Notes under the pieces: generated by a model
What the model was told of the DNA's origin: nothing
Seen by the model: the letters and a program-made list of their open reading frames with translations, nothing else
Database searches by the model: none
Position numbers and translations under genes: made by a program
From: Vesta saturnalis
Lineage: Eukaryota; Arthropoda; Insecta; Coleoptera; Lampyridae
Direction of reading: 5' to 3'
Length of the DNA stretch: 64,000 nucleotides
Assembly (NCBI GenBank): GCA_036346205.1
Contig: JARFJB010001594.1
Location: 930,001-994,000, forward strand
Part shown: positions 47,540 to 57,729 of the stretch, in pieces
Numbering within the stretch: position 1 is the first letter of the stretch
Layout of the letters: every line of letters starts with the position of its first letter

Positions 47540-47721
47540 AAAATTATATATAACATGTGAATTCGACTCAAGTGCGAAAACAGTCCTTCTCAGGACTAAG
47601 CCTGATGACGGAAGCAGAGTCCGCTTCCGAAACGTCGCGCTCAAAAACCATAAACTGTGGAAATAGGCCGATAAACTCTACTAATAGGAAACCACAGTTA
47701 CGAAACACTTATAATACAGAA
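47540..47721 (+). repeat. Left terminal direct repeat (pseudo-LTR) of the Penelope-like element
   Basis: This aligns without gaps to 50525-50706. The coding frame opens inside it. Here the codon is GTGAATTC, where the right copy has ATGAATTC, so the probable start codon has been lost from the left copy. Confidence 0.88.
47602..47640 (+). ncRNA. Hammerhead-ribozyme-like motif, left repeat
   Basis: CTGATGA (47602-47608) is followed by C, a 6-bp stem GGAAGC/GCTTCC (loop AGAGTCC), GAAA (47629-47632), then CGTC with a GUC triplet. Penelope-like elements are known to carry minimal type I hammerheads in their terminal repeats, with very short stem III that act as dimers. Caveats: one unpaired C separates the core from stem II, and stem III is a palindromic ACGT that would need to pair between two molecules. 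An upstream hairpin AGTCCT-TCTC-AGGACT lies just 5'. Confidence 0.55.
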
Positions 47722-48940
47722 TTAGTAACTCGGTACGGCCCCGAAGTCAAACCACTTTTCAGAAAGCTTGAAACATCAATGAACAAGCTAACACTAGAGG
47801 AGAACCACTTAACCTTCTTCTGCAAAGCCCGTGATAACAACGTAATACCCACCGGGCTCAACATCCAAACTCCGATACACAGCCGGAAAATATCACTAAT
47901 CGCAAAGAGAGCTAGCGAAGCGTTAGTCAAAGAACGCATCAAACTTCACCGTTTCAGAAAGTACCAGCTCGAACACCAATCCAACGAGATTAGAGAAACC
48001 ATTCGAAATCGAGTGAACGAACAAGACTTTGATAGGATAAACACGGCTACCAGAAGTAAATATTCGAAGACCAAGGCAATGCACAAGGAAATTCAGCAGA
48101 AGAAACTCGAAAAGCTAATGAAGGAGAAGAAAGAACCAACCAACATCAATCGAAAAAACACTGTCATAAATATCTCTAAACGACAGTTGAACGAAAACGA
48201 AATGCAGGTTCTGGACAAAGGCTTGAACTATGCGATAACACCGAGGTACATTCCGAAAGTAGATTTAATAACCGCAGTCGAAGAAACAGCTATGAAATTT
48301 GATCCCGAAGAAGCCGAAGAACACACAAGTAAGGTTAGATCAGTCCTTGATTCATCTAGGCGAACAAAACCTAACCTCTCTAACCTGGAAAGGAGAGCGG
48401 TCATTTCCCTTAAGAATGACCCAACGATCAAAATTCTCCCGGCAGACAAACGAAACGCGATTGTGGTAATTGATATGAACACTTACAACAGTAAGACCAA
48501 AGAACTACTAGACAGGGGCGAGTACAAACAAATACAAAAAGACCCCACACCATCAATCGAAAGACGGATATACCTGACGCTGGCAAAACATTACCACAGA
48601 ACTAGACTTAGCCCACACTACAGAAAATCTCCGCATCTGTACGGTCTACCAAAGATTCACAAGGAAGGAATTTCTCTGAGACCAATTGTGAGCTCGAGAA
48701 ATTCACCTTGTCACCCATTAGCACACTATCTGCTAGGTATCATCACACCCTTATCGGGAAAAACCGAGACTATGGTCAAGAATACGCAGCACTTCGTGGA
48801 AACCATGAGAAACTTCCAACCAAACCACGAAGAAATACTGGTAAGCTTCGACATTGTGAGTCTATTCACAAATGTGCCTACCGATAAGGCACTAACTATC
48901 ATAAAGGACAAGCTGGAAAAGGATGAAACGTTAGACGAAC

Positions 48941-49200
48941 GCACGCAACTGTCGGTGAACACAATAATGGAACTTCTGACAATATGCATTAGAACTACAT
49001 ACTTCCAGGTAGAAGACAAATTCTACCAACAAGAGTTGGGGATGGCGATGGATTCCCCACTACGCGGCTATTTAGATGATCTAGGAATTCATCTAGCCTA
49101 TGCTTGCCGTGTTGCCAAACTACGAAGGTATCGTCCACGTATCTAAGCCACATCCTTGGTTTTTCTGTGAATTCGGATATCGTTTAGTCTTCAAAGTCTT

Positions 49201-49258
<58 letters not shown>

Positions 49259-49518
49259 CTCACTATGGGTGATAGTGAGGAATCCATCGCCATCCCCAAC
49301 TCTTGTTGGTAGAATTTGTCTTCTACCTGGAAGTATGTAGTTCTAATGCATATTGTCAGAAGTTCCGTTATTGTGTTCACCGACAGTTGCGTGCGTTCGT
49401 CTATCCGAATTCACAGAAAAACCAAGGATGTGGCTTAGATACGTGGACGATACCTTCGTAGTTTGGCAACACGGCAAGCATAGGCTAGATGAATTCCTAG
49501 ATCATCTAAATAGCCGCG
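48941..49518. repeat. Fold-back (inverted duplication) inside the Penelope RT domain
   Basis: Segment 49269-49403 is the reverse complement of 48941-49062, and 49063-49180 is the reverse complement of 49404-49518. The middle block 49063-49403 is therefore an inverted copy of the whole coding stretch. It even keeps the native junction SSLSPIVSN, the AT tract and EFTEKPRMWL. The flanking direct-sense pieces have lost that centre. Identity between arms is very high (two mismatches noticed). Confidence 0.9.
49203..49256. repeat. (AT)n microsatellite within the Penelope fold-back
   Basis: A run of about 54 bp of alternating A and T in the inverted middle block, at the place where the normal RT reads SNIYM. 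It probably grew from a short TATA stretch in the coding sequence. Confidence 0.95.
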
Positions 49519-50373
49519 CATCCTCCATCAAATTCACGATGGAATTGGTGTCGGAACAAAAACTGCCATTCCTGGATGTACTTGTATACAGGAATGACAA
49601 CACTTTCACGACAAGTGTATACAGGAAACCTACCCACACTACAACTCCAATCGCCACAAAAACGTGAAGTTAGGCGTGGCAAAATGCTTGTACGATAGAG
49701 CAAAAACAATATGCTCAAAACAAGAGTACCTGAACAAAGAAAAAGAAAATATCGCTAGAACACTCAAAGTAAATGGCTACCCCGATCTAACACCTAACCT
49801 AAACAGGGAAAAGGTAACCGAAAAAGAAGAACCTAAATATACGGCGATAATACCATATATACGAGGTACCTCAGACAAAATACGAAGCATAGGCAGCAAA
49901 TACAAGATACGCACTGCCTTCAAATCGACCAGAACGCCCAGGGGAATACTAACCAAAACCAAACCATACAATGAAGATCAGAATTCCAAGAATTGTGTAC
50001 AACCTACCATGCGAATGCGGCAGAGCATACATAGGAGAGAGCAGTAGACCACTCAAAGTGAGAACTCAGGAACATAAGAACAACGTCCGTAAGGGTGAAA
50101 CAGAAAGATCAAGAATCGCCGAACATGTCTGGAACGAAGACCTCCGCATCCAATGGGATAACATACAGATAGTGGCAAAGTATGAAAACACAACTCGTCG
50201 GAAACTCAAAGAAGCCACATACATCGCACTAGTAGAAAATCCAATAAGCCAAGCTAGTGTAGAAATGAAACCCATATGGATTCCAATAATGCGCGAAAAG
50301 CTTAAGCGCAATACACCTGCGCAAGAAGTTACGACGCAACATGCGCAATAAACTTCTGCGCAACTACGAAAAG

Positions 50374-50377
<4 letters not shown>

Positions 50378-50412
<35 letters not shown>
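50378..50412. repeat. (AT)n microsatellite after the Penelope coding region
   Basis: About 35 bp of alternating A and T between the coding end and the right terminal repeat. Confidence 0.95.
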
Positions 50413-50414
<2 letters not shown>

Positions 50415-50435
50415 AAGTTCTAAAATACATATATT

Positions 50436-50511
50436 GGATTACTCAGTGACTCAGCGGTAAAAGTGTCAGACTAGTAAGTGAAAGGTACCAAGTTCGAATC
50501 TGAGAAGTAGT
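50436..50511 (+). other. tRNA-like sequence (Pol III box-like), probably a relic
   Basis: GACTCAGCGGTAAAAGTG resembles a tRNA D-arm/A box, and AGTTCGAATCT at about 50491-50501 resembles a T-loop/B box, at roughly the right spacing (about 40 bp). The T stem and acceptor do not pair well, so this is not a functional tRNA. It may be a tRNA-derived piece between the Penelope gene and its right repeat. Confidence 0.4.
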
Positions 50512-50524
50512 CAAGTGCTTGGGA

Positions 50525-50706
50525 AAAAATTATATATAACATATGAATTCGACTCAAGTGGGAAAACAGTCCTTCTCAGGACTAAGCCTGATCACGGAAG
50601 CAGAGTCCGCTTCCGAAACGTCGCGCTCAAAAAGCAAAAACTGTGGAAATAGGCCGATAAACTCCACTAATAGGAAACCACAGTTACAAAATACTTATAA
50701 TACAGA
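50525..50706 (+). repeat. Right terminal direct repeat (pseudo-LTR) of the Penelope-like element
   Basis: This is the partner of 47540-47721. It retains ATG at 50543 but carries a CTGATCA in place of the hammerhead core CTGATGA. The element ends with this repeat. Confidence 0.88.
50588..50626 (+). ncRNA. Hammerhead-like motif with altered catalytic G, right repeat
   Basis: Same layout as the left copy, but the core reads CTGATCA. The change is at the position equivalent to G8 (50593), the general acid of the hammerhead. If the motif is a hammerhead, this copy should be inactive. Stem II and GAAACGTC are unchanged. Confidence 0.5.
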
Positions 50707-50801
50707 AAAATCTTTTATATTTACAAACATTTATACTTACATTATTACGGTTCTATTTAACTTACTACTTTAACTATAACTACTTATGAAACAAATATTA
50801 A

Positions 50802-51752
50802 TTACAAAAACAAATTACAACATAATAAAATGTTACCAGAGACTAATTCCGCCTCATCTAAATGAGCTGTACAATTGTCTAAAAACAGAATACTGTTTTC
50901 AGACAGTGTTAATTTTTCAAAATTATTTTTAACGGCTGGCACAAAATCTTTGAAGAACCAGTTTTTAAACAATTTTTGATCCATCTATGCATTTGATTGT
51001 GCCACATAAATCACAGGCAATGTTTTCACATCTTTTAAGGCCCTAGGCTTCTTTGGCTTTCGTTTCACAAAAAGTTTTAATTTGTGATCACCAGATGAAT
51101 TGGAGCACTGCAGAACTGTCAGCCTATCTTTTTTTTTAAATGTTTACCACTCTTCTCATCCCACCAACAATGGTACAATTTGGTAAGCAACGCCACATAA
51201 GGCCGGTCTCATCTGCATTATATATTTGACAAGCAGTCAGTTTATTTTCAGATACAATAAACTTGAACTTAACTTTGAACTCTTCACCACCTACAATATC
51301 GGCAGATTTGATCTCGCCAGAAATATCTAATTTTCGGATTCCGTGACGAAATTTAAAGCTCCTAAACCAGCCTTCAGAAAATTTGCAATCGGCATCAATG
51401 TTTAATTCTTGTTGAAACTGCTTTACTATGTATGAATCATAGTCCAGTTATGGATTTATCCTCTGATCGTTTTGCTACAAACCAAGTGTACAACACCGAA
51501 TCTAGTTGGTCTAATTTGTTTTTTTTTTTAAGTTTACCTTTCAGTTAGATTTTTCATAGTTTCTGCTTCTTTCAGATCAACTTGTCTTTGTTTTTTTTTA
51601 ATGTCGTGACTTGTAGACCATCAAATTATTTCATGACGATGTGTCTAATTACGCCATTTTCAAGCTTCTTCGGGATTTCCAGCTTTTGAGACAAAGTGAG
51701 AGTCTGATTTTTTCTTTTTGAAGACACTACGTTAACTTTATGACCCATGTCA
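50802..51752 (-). pseudogene. Tigger/jerky-like transposase, N-terminal half
   Basis: The start is an ATG near 51752 (MGHKVNVVSSKRKN). A CENPB-type helix-turn-helix follows (LTLSQKLEIPKKLENG). The catalytic domain begins with YNADETGLMWRC (first Asp, codon about 51211) and continues through KDRLTVLQCSNSSGDHKLKL, KPKKPRALKDVKTLPV and LFKNWFFKDFVPAV. It reaches the second Asp in ILFLDNCTAH (codon about 50877). Several frame changes and stops are present between 51740 and 51000. The coding sequence breaks at about 50830 (ELVSGNIL), where foreign DNA starts, and resumes at about 46445. Confidence 0.85.
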
Positions 51753-52158
51753 CTTATCAGTCACTATATATAAAATCCCTCAACAAACAATTAAGCTCTA
51801 CAAAACACTAAAACACAATATTCGACGTTGATACGTACTGTACAGCATTCTGAGCGTCACACTACTGTAATTAAAATGGCGTAGACTGAACGCGAAATGC
51901 AAACAAAGCTACAGTGGAACAGGTTGCTCCCGACATTATACGATGTCACCCGATGTCGGCCGAAGACGCCTGGCCTCTGCGCTTGCCAAAACGCTTTGTC
52001 CGGCACAATGTTTTCCCTCGCGACTTCGACACCAAACGAACTTGAACGCGCATTATTGCTTTTTTTCCCAACAACATAAATTATTTTTTCCCGAAAGTCG
52101 TGCCGGATTATCCAGCGTGTCGGATCGTAGGATGCCAGATATGAGGAGGTTTACTGTA

Positions 52159-52969
52159 TATTTCTCTGAATGAAACCCAATGAAGTACCGCCTATGAAGG
52201 TAGCACCCCATTTATAAAAAGTCAAATCTAATAATCATAGTTTGAGGTGCCAAATTCACAAATTGCGATTCCAAAATTAGTGAAAATTACTTTACTATCA
52301 CAACTGCATCGTTTTGCCCTTATCATTATCCATAGAACTACCCAAAAATTTTTTACGTATTCGGGAAAATTTTGATGACCGCGATTTTAAATTATAGCGT
52401 AATCTCTTTTGTATTATCATCAACTCGACAACATTTACACTTTATTTCACTTAGCCTTTTATTATTGTGATAAGGGAGGTATTTTTACTTCTACCCTTTT
52501 ACACCACTAATTAGATTTTACTGTAATTTCGCAATTCATTGGTCACGTCCACCGCGGTATCCATAAACTTTCTAACTACCACTACCTATCCATTCGTGCC
52601 TCGACAACGAATCACACCATTTGGTTAGTTTCAACCAACTCTGACCACTTACTCCAAGTGACTACTTAACAGTACGTCATAGTAACAACTGATTCCCCTC
52701 CTACAACTCATTTATGCATTCGCGTATTTCCGAGTTTCCTTTAAATGTTTTCTAATAAATAACTTATTGAAATAAACTCAAGCTTTTCATCTTAACATTA
52801 ATTACATTTACATACAAATAACCAACAACCATTTCTTTCTCTAGAAAATAATAATATAACTATTTAACGTCATATAGCTTCGCGCGAAATTTGAAATTTT
52901 CTAAGGCTCCCGTTACATTTTACTGGCGTTAGAAATTGAATTCCAAAATCTCCATGGAAAAATACAATT
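52159..52969. other. Mostly anonymous DNA after the Tigger end
   Basis: Weak mariner-like reading near 52165-52215 (see 45237-45509). The rest has no recognisable coding sequence. Confidence 0.35.
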
Positions 52970-53400
52970 TTGAAGCTTTTGAAACTAATTCACCAGAGAT
53001 TGGTAATGGGGAAAATATTGATACCCAAATAACATCCGTAACCCTTCAAGGATCACCTCTAGAACGTAGAGTGACGACTTGCCCAATTTCAACTAAAACA
53101 ATAAAAAATATTTTGCACTTATTAAATACTTGTTACTTTCTGTTCGTATAGTGAATCTTAATTCTTATTTTTATAATCACATTAAGAGAAGTAATGAAGT
53201 GGAACTATTTCGAAGGCGCGCAATTTTTTTAAACTTTTATATTTTATATTAATATGACGAAACGTATTTACAGGACCTTTTATTTTGTGCTGAAACAATT
53301 TTTGCGTCAAGTTGAAGGTAAACCAAAAAAATATTTTCCTCTTCTCTCCCTTAGGAGTGAGGACGCTTGCTGAAAAATCTCTGGTCCCAATTTTTTCACT
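52970..53400 (+). repeat. Unnamed repeat C, plus-strand copy, with a small conserved frame
   Basis: This is similar to the reverse complement of 59230-59575. The most conserved part encodes DIDTQITSVTLQGSPLERRV and PISTKTI before a stop at 53149-53151. The other copy gives DIDTQTTSKTLQGSSLERRV, so changes fall partly at third codon positions. A second shared block reads ATTTACAGGACCTTTTATTTTG near 53268 (interrupted by a mismatch). I do not recognise the protein. Confidence 0.55.
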
Positions 53401-53540
53401 CCAAATTACATGGTGCCTGATCCAATTATAATTTTTTAAAATATTACGTCCTTTCCACGTTTAGTTATATCCGAAGTTAAAATCTATGAATAAATTCATA
53501 TTCATTTGAGCAAAAGTTTAGGAAAATGTAATAAAGTGGG

Positions 53541-54055
53541 GTTCATTCATCTTTAAATTGAATGTTATTAAATGTATTAATTTCAACCTGTGCTCTCAAT
53601 TCTATACCAACCAACTCAAAAGCATACTTGAAGAAAATTACTAATAATTTTAAATAAATGATTAAATACAAAATTTTTCCTGTTTACGCAGATATACAAT
53701 CAATGAGTATTGTTTAATGGACAAAAGCCAAGGCCTCTGATTGTGGTAAATCTATAAAAAGGAAACTGATGAAATCCGTCTCATTCTTTTACCCATGTTG
53801 CTTAGTCATTAAAACATGCGTAACAATTTTGTTTGCAGTATCTAATTTAAATGTTACTAACCTTAAGTTAAATAAATATTGAGGTGTCTGTTCATTCATC
53901 TTTTAATTGAATGTTACTAAATGTATTAATTTCCACTTATGTTATCAATTTTATATCAACGAACTCAGAAGCATACTTGGAGAAAATGTCTAGTATTTTT
54001 CAATAAATGATTAAATAAAAAATACCATGTGTAACCATATTTTCAATCAATAAGT
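53541..54055. repeat. Diverged direct repeat, two units about 349 bp apart
   Basis: GTTCATTCATCTTTAAATTG at 53541 recurs (with one change) at 53890. The following 170 bp match in order, with AATGTTA-TAAATGTATTAATTT, AGCATACTTG-AGAAAAT and AAATAAATGATTAAATA in both. Confidence 0.75.
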
Positions 54056-54774
54056 AAATCGGTAAATTCAATGAGAAAGCTTAATGTTACAGTTTGGTAC
54101 CTAAAGTGGACCGATTTCTTGATCATTGATAGTATAGTTTAAAAGCTTTCTTTTGTAATCTTTACCGGGGTCCTATAAATAATTTCCCCACTTATAATTA
54201 AATACTTCTAGCCCAGAGGTATAATTAGTTAAGGAAAATAATGGATAACTAGACGATTTTATGCTACACTGCTCAACGGTAGATTAATAGGTCCAGGTTC
54301 AATAACATTTGATTTGCTTATTAACAAAAATAGAATTGCTTAGATATTTTCGCTTTACAAAAAAAAGGTGTTGCTTCAAACCTGCTAATACGTAATGTAA
54401 CCTCGGACGCCAATTTGTTTTTAAGGAACAAATAAACCTTAAAAATAGATAAGTCACAAAGCACTCATGAAAATAGCAATAGTGACGACAATGAGTTTTA
54501 TTACTATACTTAATTTGATTATAATGGATGATCTCTTAAAAACTAATGTTAGTGATTCTTAATGAACTGCCTTAAACTATACTGTGAATTAATTACCAAA
54601 TATTAAATACCTGGAGTAATTTCTTTTACATTTTGGGTGTCACTGGAACTTAAATTTATTGCGCAATTTTAATGGAATGTTAAAGTAAACATCAGATTAA
54701 TATGTTGGTTATTCCAAATGTATAGAAATTTCTTTATAAACCTCCAAATAGAATTGATTTTGTATGGTTGAAAG

Positions 54775-55046
54775 TAAAATTTGGTAATTGAAAACCCACT
54801 TCGTATTCGCAAAGCTATTGCAGCATCTTGCAAAATTAACTTTAAAATAAAATTAAACCCCAAGTAAAATAAGTGGTAACAGTATAAATAAAATTGAGTT
54901 GCCTGAAATCTAAAATTTGGTAATTGAAAACCCACTTCGTATTCGCAAAGCTATTGCAGCATCTTGCAAAGTTAACTTTAAAATAAAATTAAACCCCAAG
55001 TAAAATAAGTGGTAACAGTATAAATAAAATTGAGTTGCCTGAAATC
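54775..55046. repeat. 136-bp tandem duplication, nearly identical
   Basis: Units 54775-54910 and 54911-55046 differ at one noticed position (AAAATTAAC versus AAAGTTAAC). The high identity marks it as one of the most recent events in the window. Confidence 0.95.
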
Positions 55047-55089
55047 TAAATGTCTCGAATTTCCGTATGATAATTTTAATGACTCATTC

Positions 55090-56640
55090 TAAATAAAAAA
55101 ATTAAACAAAGCGAAAATGGCTTCTACTTAAACACGTAGTTCAAGCAATGAATGAAGGACGCTCAAAGTAACCCTGCGCAATGACCGATAATGACTCAAA
55201 GCGCGGGAAGGGATGTGCAGAAGTATAGAAATAATTTATTAAAACATTTTTTTTACGCCAATAAGGTGTGCAACTAACGCTGTACAAAGTGCAGTTAAGT
55301 TACCAATAGGAACGTAAATTTTAAACATACATAAAAAGGTTTGTTACACTTTTTCATACATTTCAATTTGGCACGGAAGTGCCTATGCGCTAGAATGTGG
55401 CCCCAACGTGGGGCGGTTATTTAACTAAACCTTTTTTTCCGTACGTTTCAATTTGTTGCATAACATAGAGCTATATAACTTTTAAAATTAGCATATTATT
55501 TTAAAACTAATGCCCAAACGTTATAGTGCGTATATTTACACTGCTTATCAAGCTGTATAACCTTCTCGTTCTAACATAACACACTGTGCTCATTTAATAC
55601 GGTCTAGGTTGATTAAATCTTTATTATTAAAAAAAATGTTTCAGACAATAACAGTGTGGTGTATATTTAAAAATTAACTATATGTGTGCACAAATACAGC
55701 AAACCCTAAACTTGTATTTTGTTAAATGGTGCACCCTGTATGGTTATTGTGTTTTTGAATTATACTTACTTTTTCTAACCCTACAATACAGCACACAATA
55801 AGTTATACTATTCCGAGTGTTGTAAAATTTAAAAAAAGGATGAAATAAAAAGGGGGTGTGTGTTGTGGTTATTAATTCACCCTAAATATTATTTATACTT
55901 CTAATGTCAACTAGAAGATTTTAAGCCTTTGAGTCAGTGGGAGATTAAGTGGGTAAAATATCTCGAACTTATTTTATGGAAAACAAGTAAACCTTAAATG
56001 TAATAAATTTAAAACTAAAAAAACAATAACAAGGTTTATTATGTATAACTTCAAAATCAAGTTGTAGAGTAGAAAAAAACTAAAGTACTAATGTTAGTAA
56101 ACTTGGATTGAATTAAAAATTATAATTATGAATTAATGCTTAGAAATGAAATACCTGCAGTACGTCTACTGCGTCATCCTCGATCAATTGAAACGTATTG
56201 CGTACAAATAACGGTAAACTTAGTTGTACATTGAAAATACGCAAAAAGGAAAAGTTACCGTAAAAGTAAAAGTGCCTAAAAAAGGTAAACATCTCACACA
56301 ATGTAAAATAGGTTCAAATTGCACTTACTGTAAAACTATACAGCAATTTCCAACAAAATTTTTAAGAGAGCAAAATGGATGCTCTTTTCGCTTTTGATCA
56401 TCTACAAAATTATGCAAATGAAATCCTTGCGCACGACCTGTCTGAAACTCGAACGATATGCGTACGAAATTAGAATAATTTTAATGCTTTAATGTTTTCA
56501 GCCACTAAGGTATGCAACTTACATGACACGAAAATGAATGAAGTTGCCTACATTATTGCAAATTTCAACATTACATAAAAAGTTTGTTACAGTGTTCTAC
56601 ATATTAAAGCTAATTTTACGTAATATTTTTGGTGAGTTTC
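55090..56640. repeat. Two diverged direct copies of a repeat of about 330 bp
   Basis: 55090-55400 and 56345-56640 share, in order, AAAATGG, CCTGCGCA / CCTTGCGCA, an AATAAT-TTTTAA block, GGTGTGCAACT / GGTATGCAACT, and ACATAAAAAGGTTTGTTAC. The intervening 950 bp show no recognised gene. An ACCCTGTA tip lies at 55733-55740. Confidence 0.6.
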
Positions 56641-57729
56641 AAGCCCTGTTGTCGATTATGGCAGATATATTAACATATGATTAGGTCATAAAATATTTTT
56701 AAATTTTGCGACAATTGGGAATAGATTCTTGTATTTTATTAAAATGACTATCTTGTGTACAGGAAGACGCAATGGTCACGTTTTCGCAATTTTTTCAAAT
56801 GGAATACCCGTATATTATAACGTAGGTTGATTTCCTTTGATGTCGTTCTGTGATTTCATTTCCTACACTGAAACGCAATATTTTTCTACTCTGTTTAAAA
56901 CAGGTCATTTTCAATTAATTCTCAGTATTTTGAGCTGGTTGTGAAAAAGAGAAACATAAAATAACATTTTTCATAAAGAAAAGGTTCCGTTTTTGGTATA
57001 TTCTTCTCACCAGACGATCAATATTTTCTCAAATATGATGAAAATAGTTCCAAAAGTGTGATTAAACAAAATTAAATATTTTCTCCTTGTGCAACACTGT
57101 TTTTAATCTTAATCTGTCTTTAACGATGCAAGAAATCTTGGGTAAAACATTCGATTTTCACAATTTTAATAATATAATACATTTTCTGAACGTATCCTAT
57201 ATTATGCTGAAATAGACATATCAGAAGACGTTTAAAAAAGTATCGGTTTTTTTTTTAAATATTATTTTCCGCTTTTTCTTTTTCACTGTCTACTCAAAAT
57301 ATTGAAAACTAATTCAAGATTTTCAACAGAGAGCTGCGAGTATTTAGAAAAATATTGCATTTAGGTATATGGAATGATAACTAGAAAAAAAGATCAAAGG
57401 AACCGAATGACATAATATACAGGGTGTCCTGTTTGTAAAACTGAGAAATAGCGTTTTTACCTACCATGTATACATTATAGGTTTTTTTTAACAAAATGCA
57501 AACATCTATTACCATTCTCACAAAATTAATAGTTATTTATATGACAAGGCTAGAAAATGCGAGTACGAGTAGCAAATTTATGAGTACTCGCAAACCATTT
57601 CATGACATAGTGATACACAAGATTTTTTGTGCCTAGGTCAACAATTGTTATTAAAATCAATAAACAAAATTGTTGTACTTTTTAAAATTTCATACCTGTT
57701 GAAATTAAGTTGGCAATACTGACATTTGA
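56641..57729. other. AT-rich DNA with an isolated TACAGGGTGTCC tip
   Basis: TACAGGGTGTCC begins at 57418. It resembles the end of the outer mariner-like element at 1854, but no matching opposite end was found nearby. No gene seen. Confidence 0.4.

Larger units (their letters stand above)
47557..50351 (+). pseudogene. Penelope-like reverse transcriptase with C-terminal GIY-YIG endonuclease, disrupted
   Basis: The frame runs open from 47557 (GTG) to 49062 in the correct sense. It includes a Lys/Arg-rich N-terminal region, PTIKILPADKRNAIVVIDM, the Penelope RT block HLYGLPKIHKEG-LRPIVSS, VSFDIVSLFTNVPTDKAL (RT motif A) and FYQQELGMAMDS (motif B). Sense then fails: 49063-49403 is an inverted copy of the neighbouring coding sequence with an (AT)n tract. 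Coding resumes at 49404 with PRMWLRYVDDTFVVWQHG (motif C, catalytic YVDD). After a stop near 49667 and a frameshift near 49990 comes the GIY-YIG domain (49985-50300): IVYNLPCECGRAYIGESS, the Arg of KVRTQEH, RIAEHVW, and the conserved Glu in RKLKEATYIAL. All catalytic motifs are recognisable, but the gene cannot be read through. Confidence 0.88.
47540..50706 (+). mobile_element. Penelope-like retroelement with 182-bp terminal direct repeats
   Basis: Direct repeats of exactly 182 bp (47540-47721 and 50525-50706) enclose a reverse transcriptase/GIY-YIG endonuclease gene. This organisation (pseudo-LTRs) is typical of Penelope-like elements. The repeats differ by about ten substitutions. Each includes a hammerhead-like core. 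The coding region is broken by a fold-back in the RT domain and by frameshifts. The whole element lies in the DNA that interrupts the Tigger-like transposon. Confidence 0.88.
45510..52158 (-). mobile_element. Tigger/pogo-type DNA transposon split by a 4.4-kb insertion
   Basis: The ends are inverted: TAAAGTAAACTTGCTC at 45510 and, on the other strand from 52158, TACAGTAAACCTCCTC. They continue for about 27 bp with moderate mismatch. Subtracting the insertion (about 46446-50830) leaves about 2.3 kb, the usual Tigger size. The transposase is minus-strand, with its N-terminal half at 50802-51752 and its C-terminal half at 45735-46445. The break falls between the second and third catalytic aspartates. 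Confidence 0.85.
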
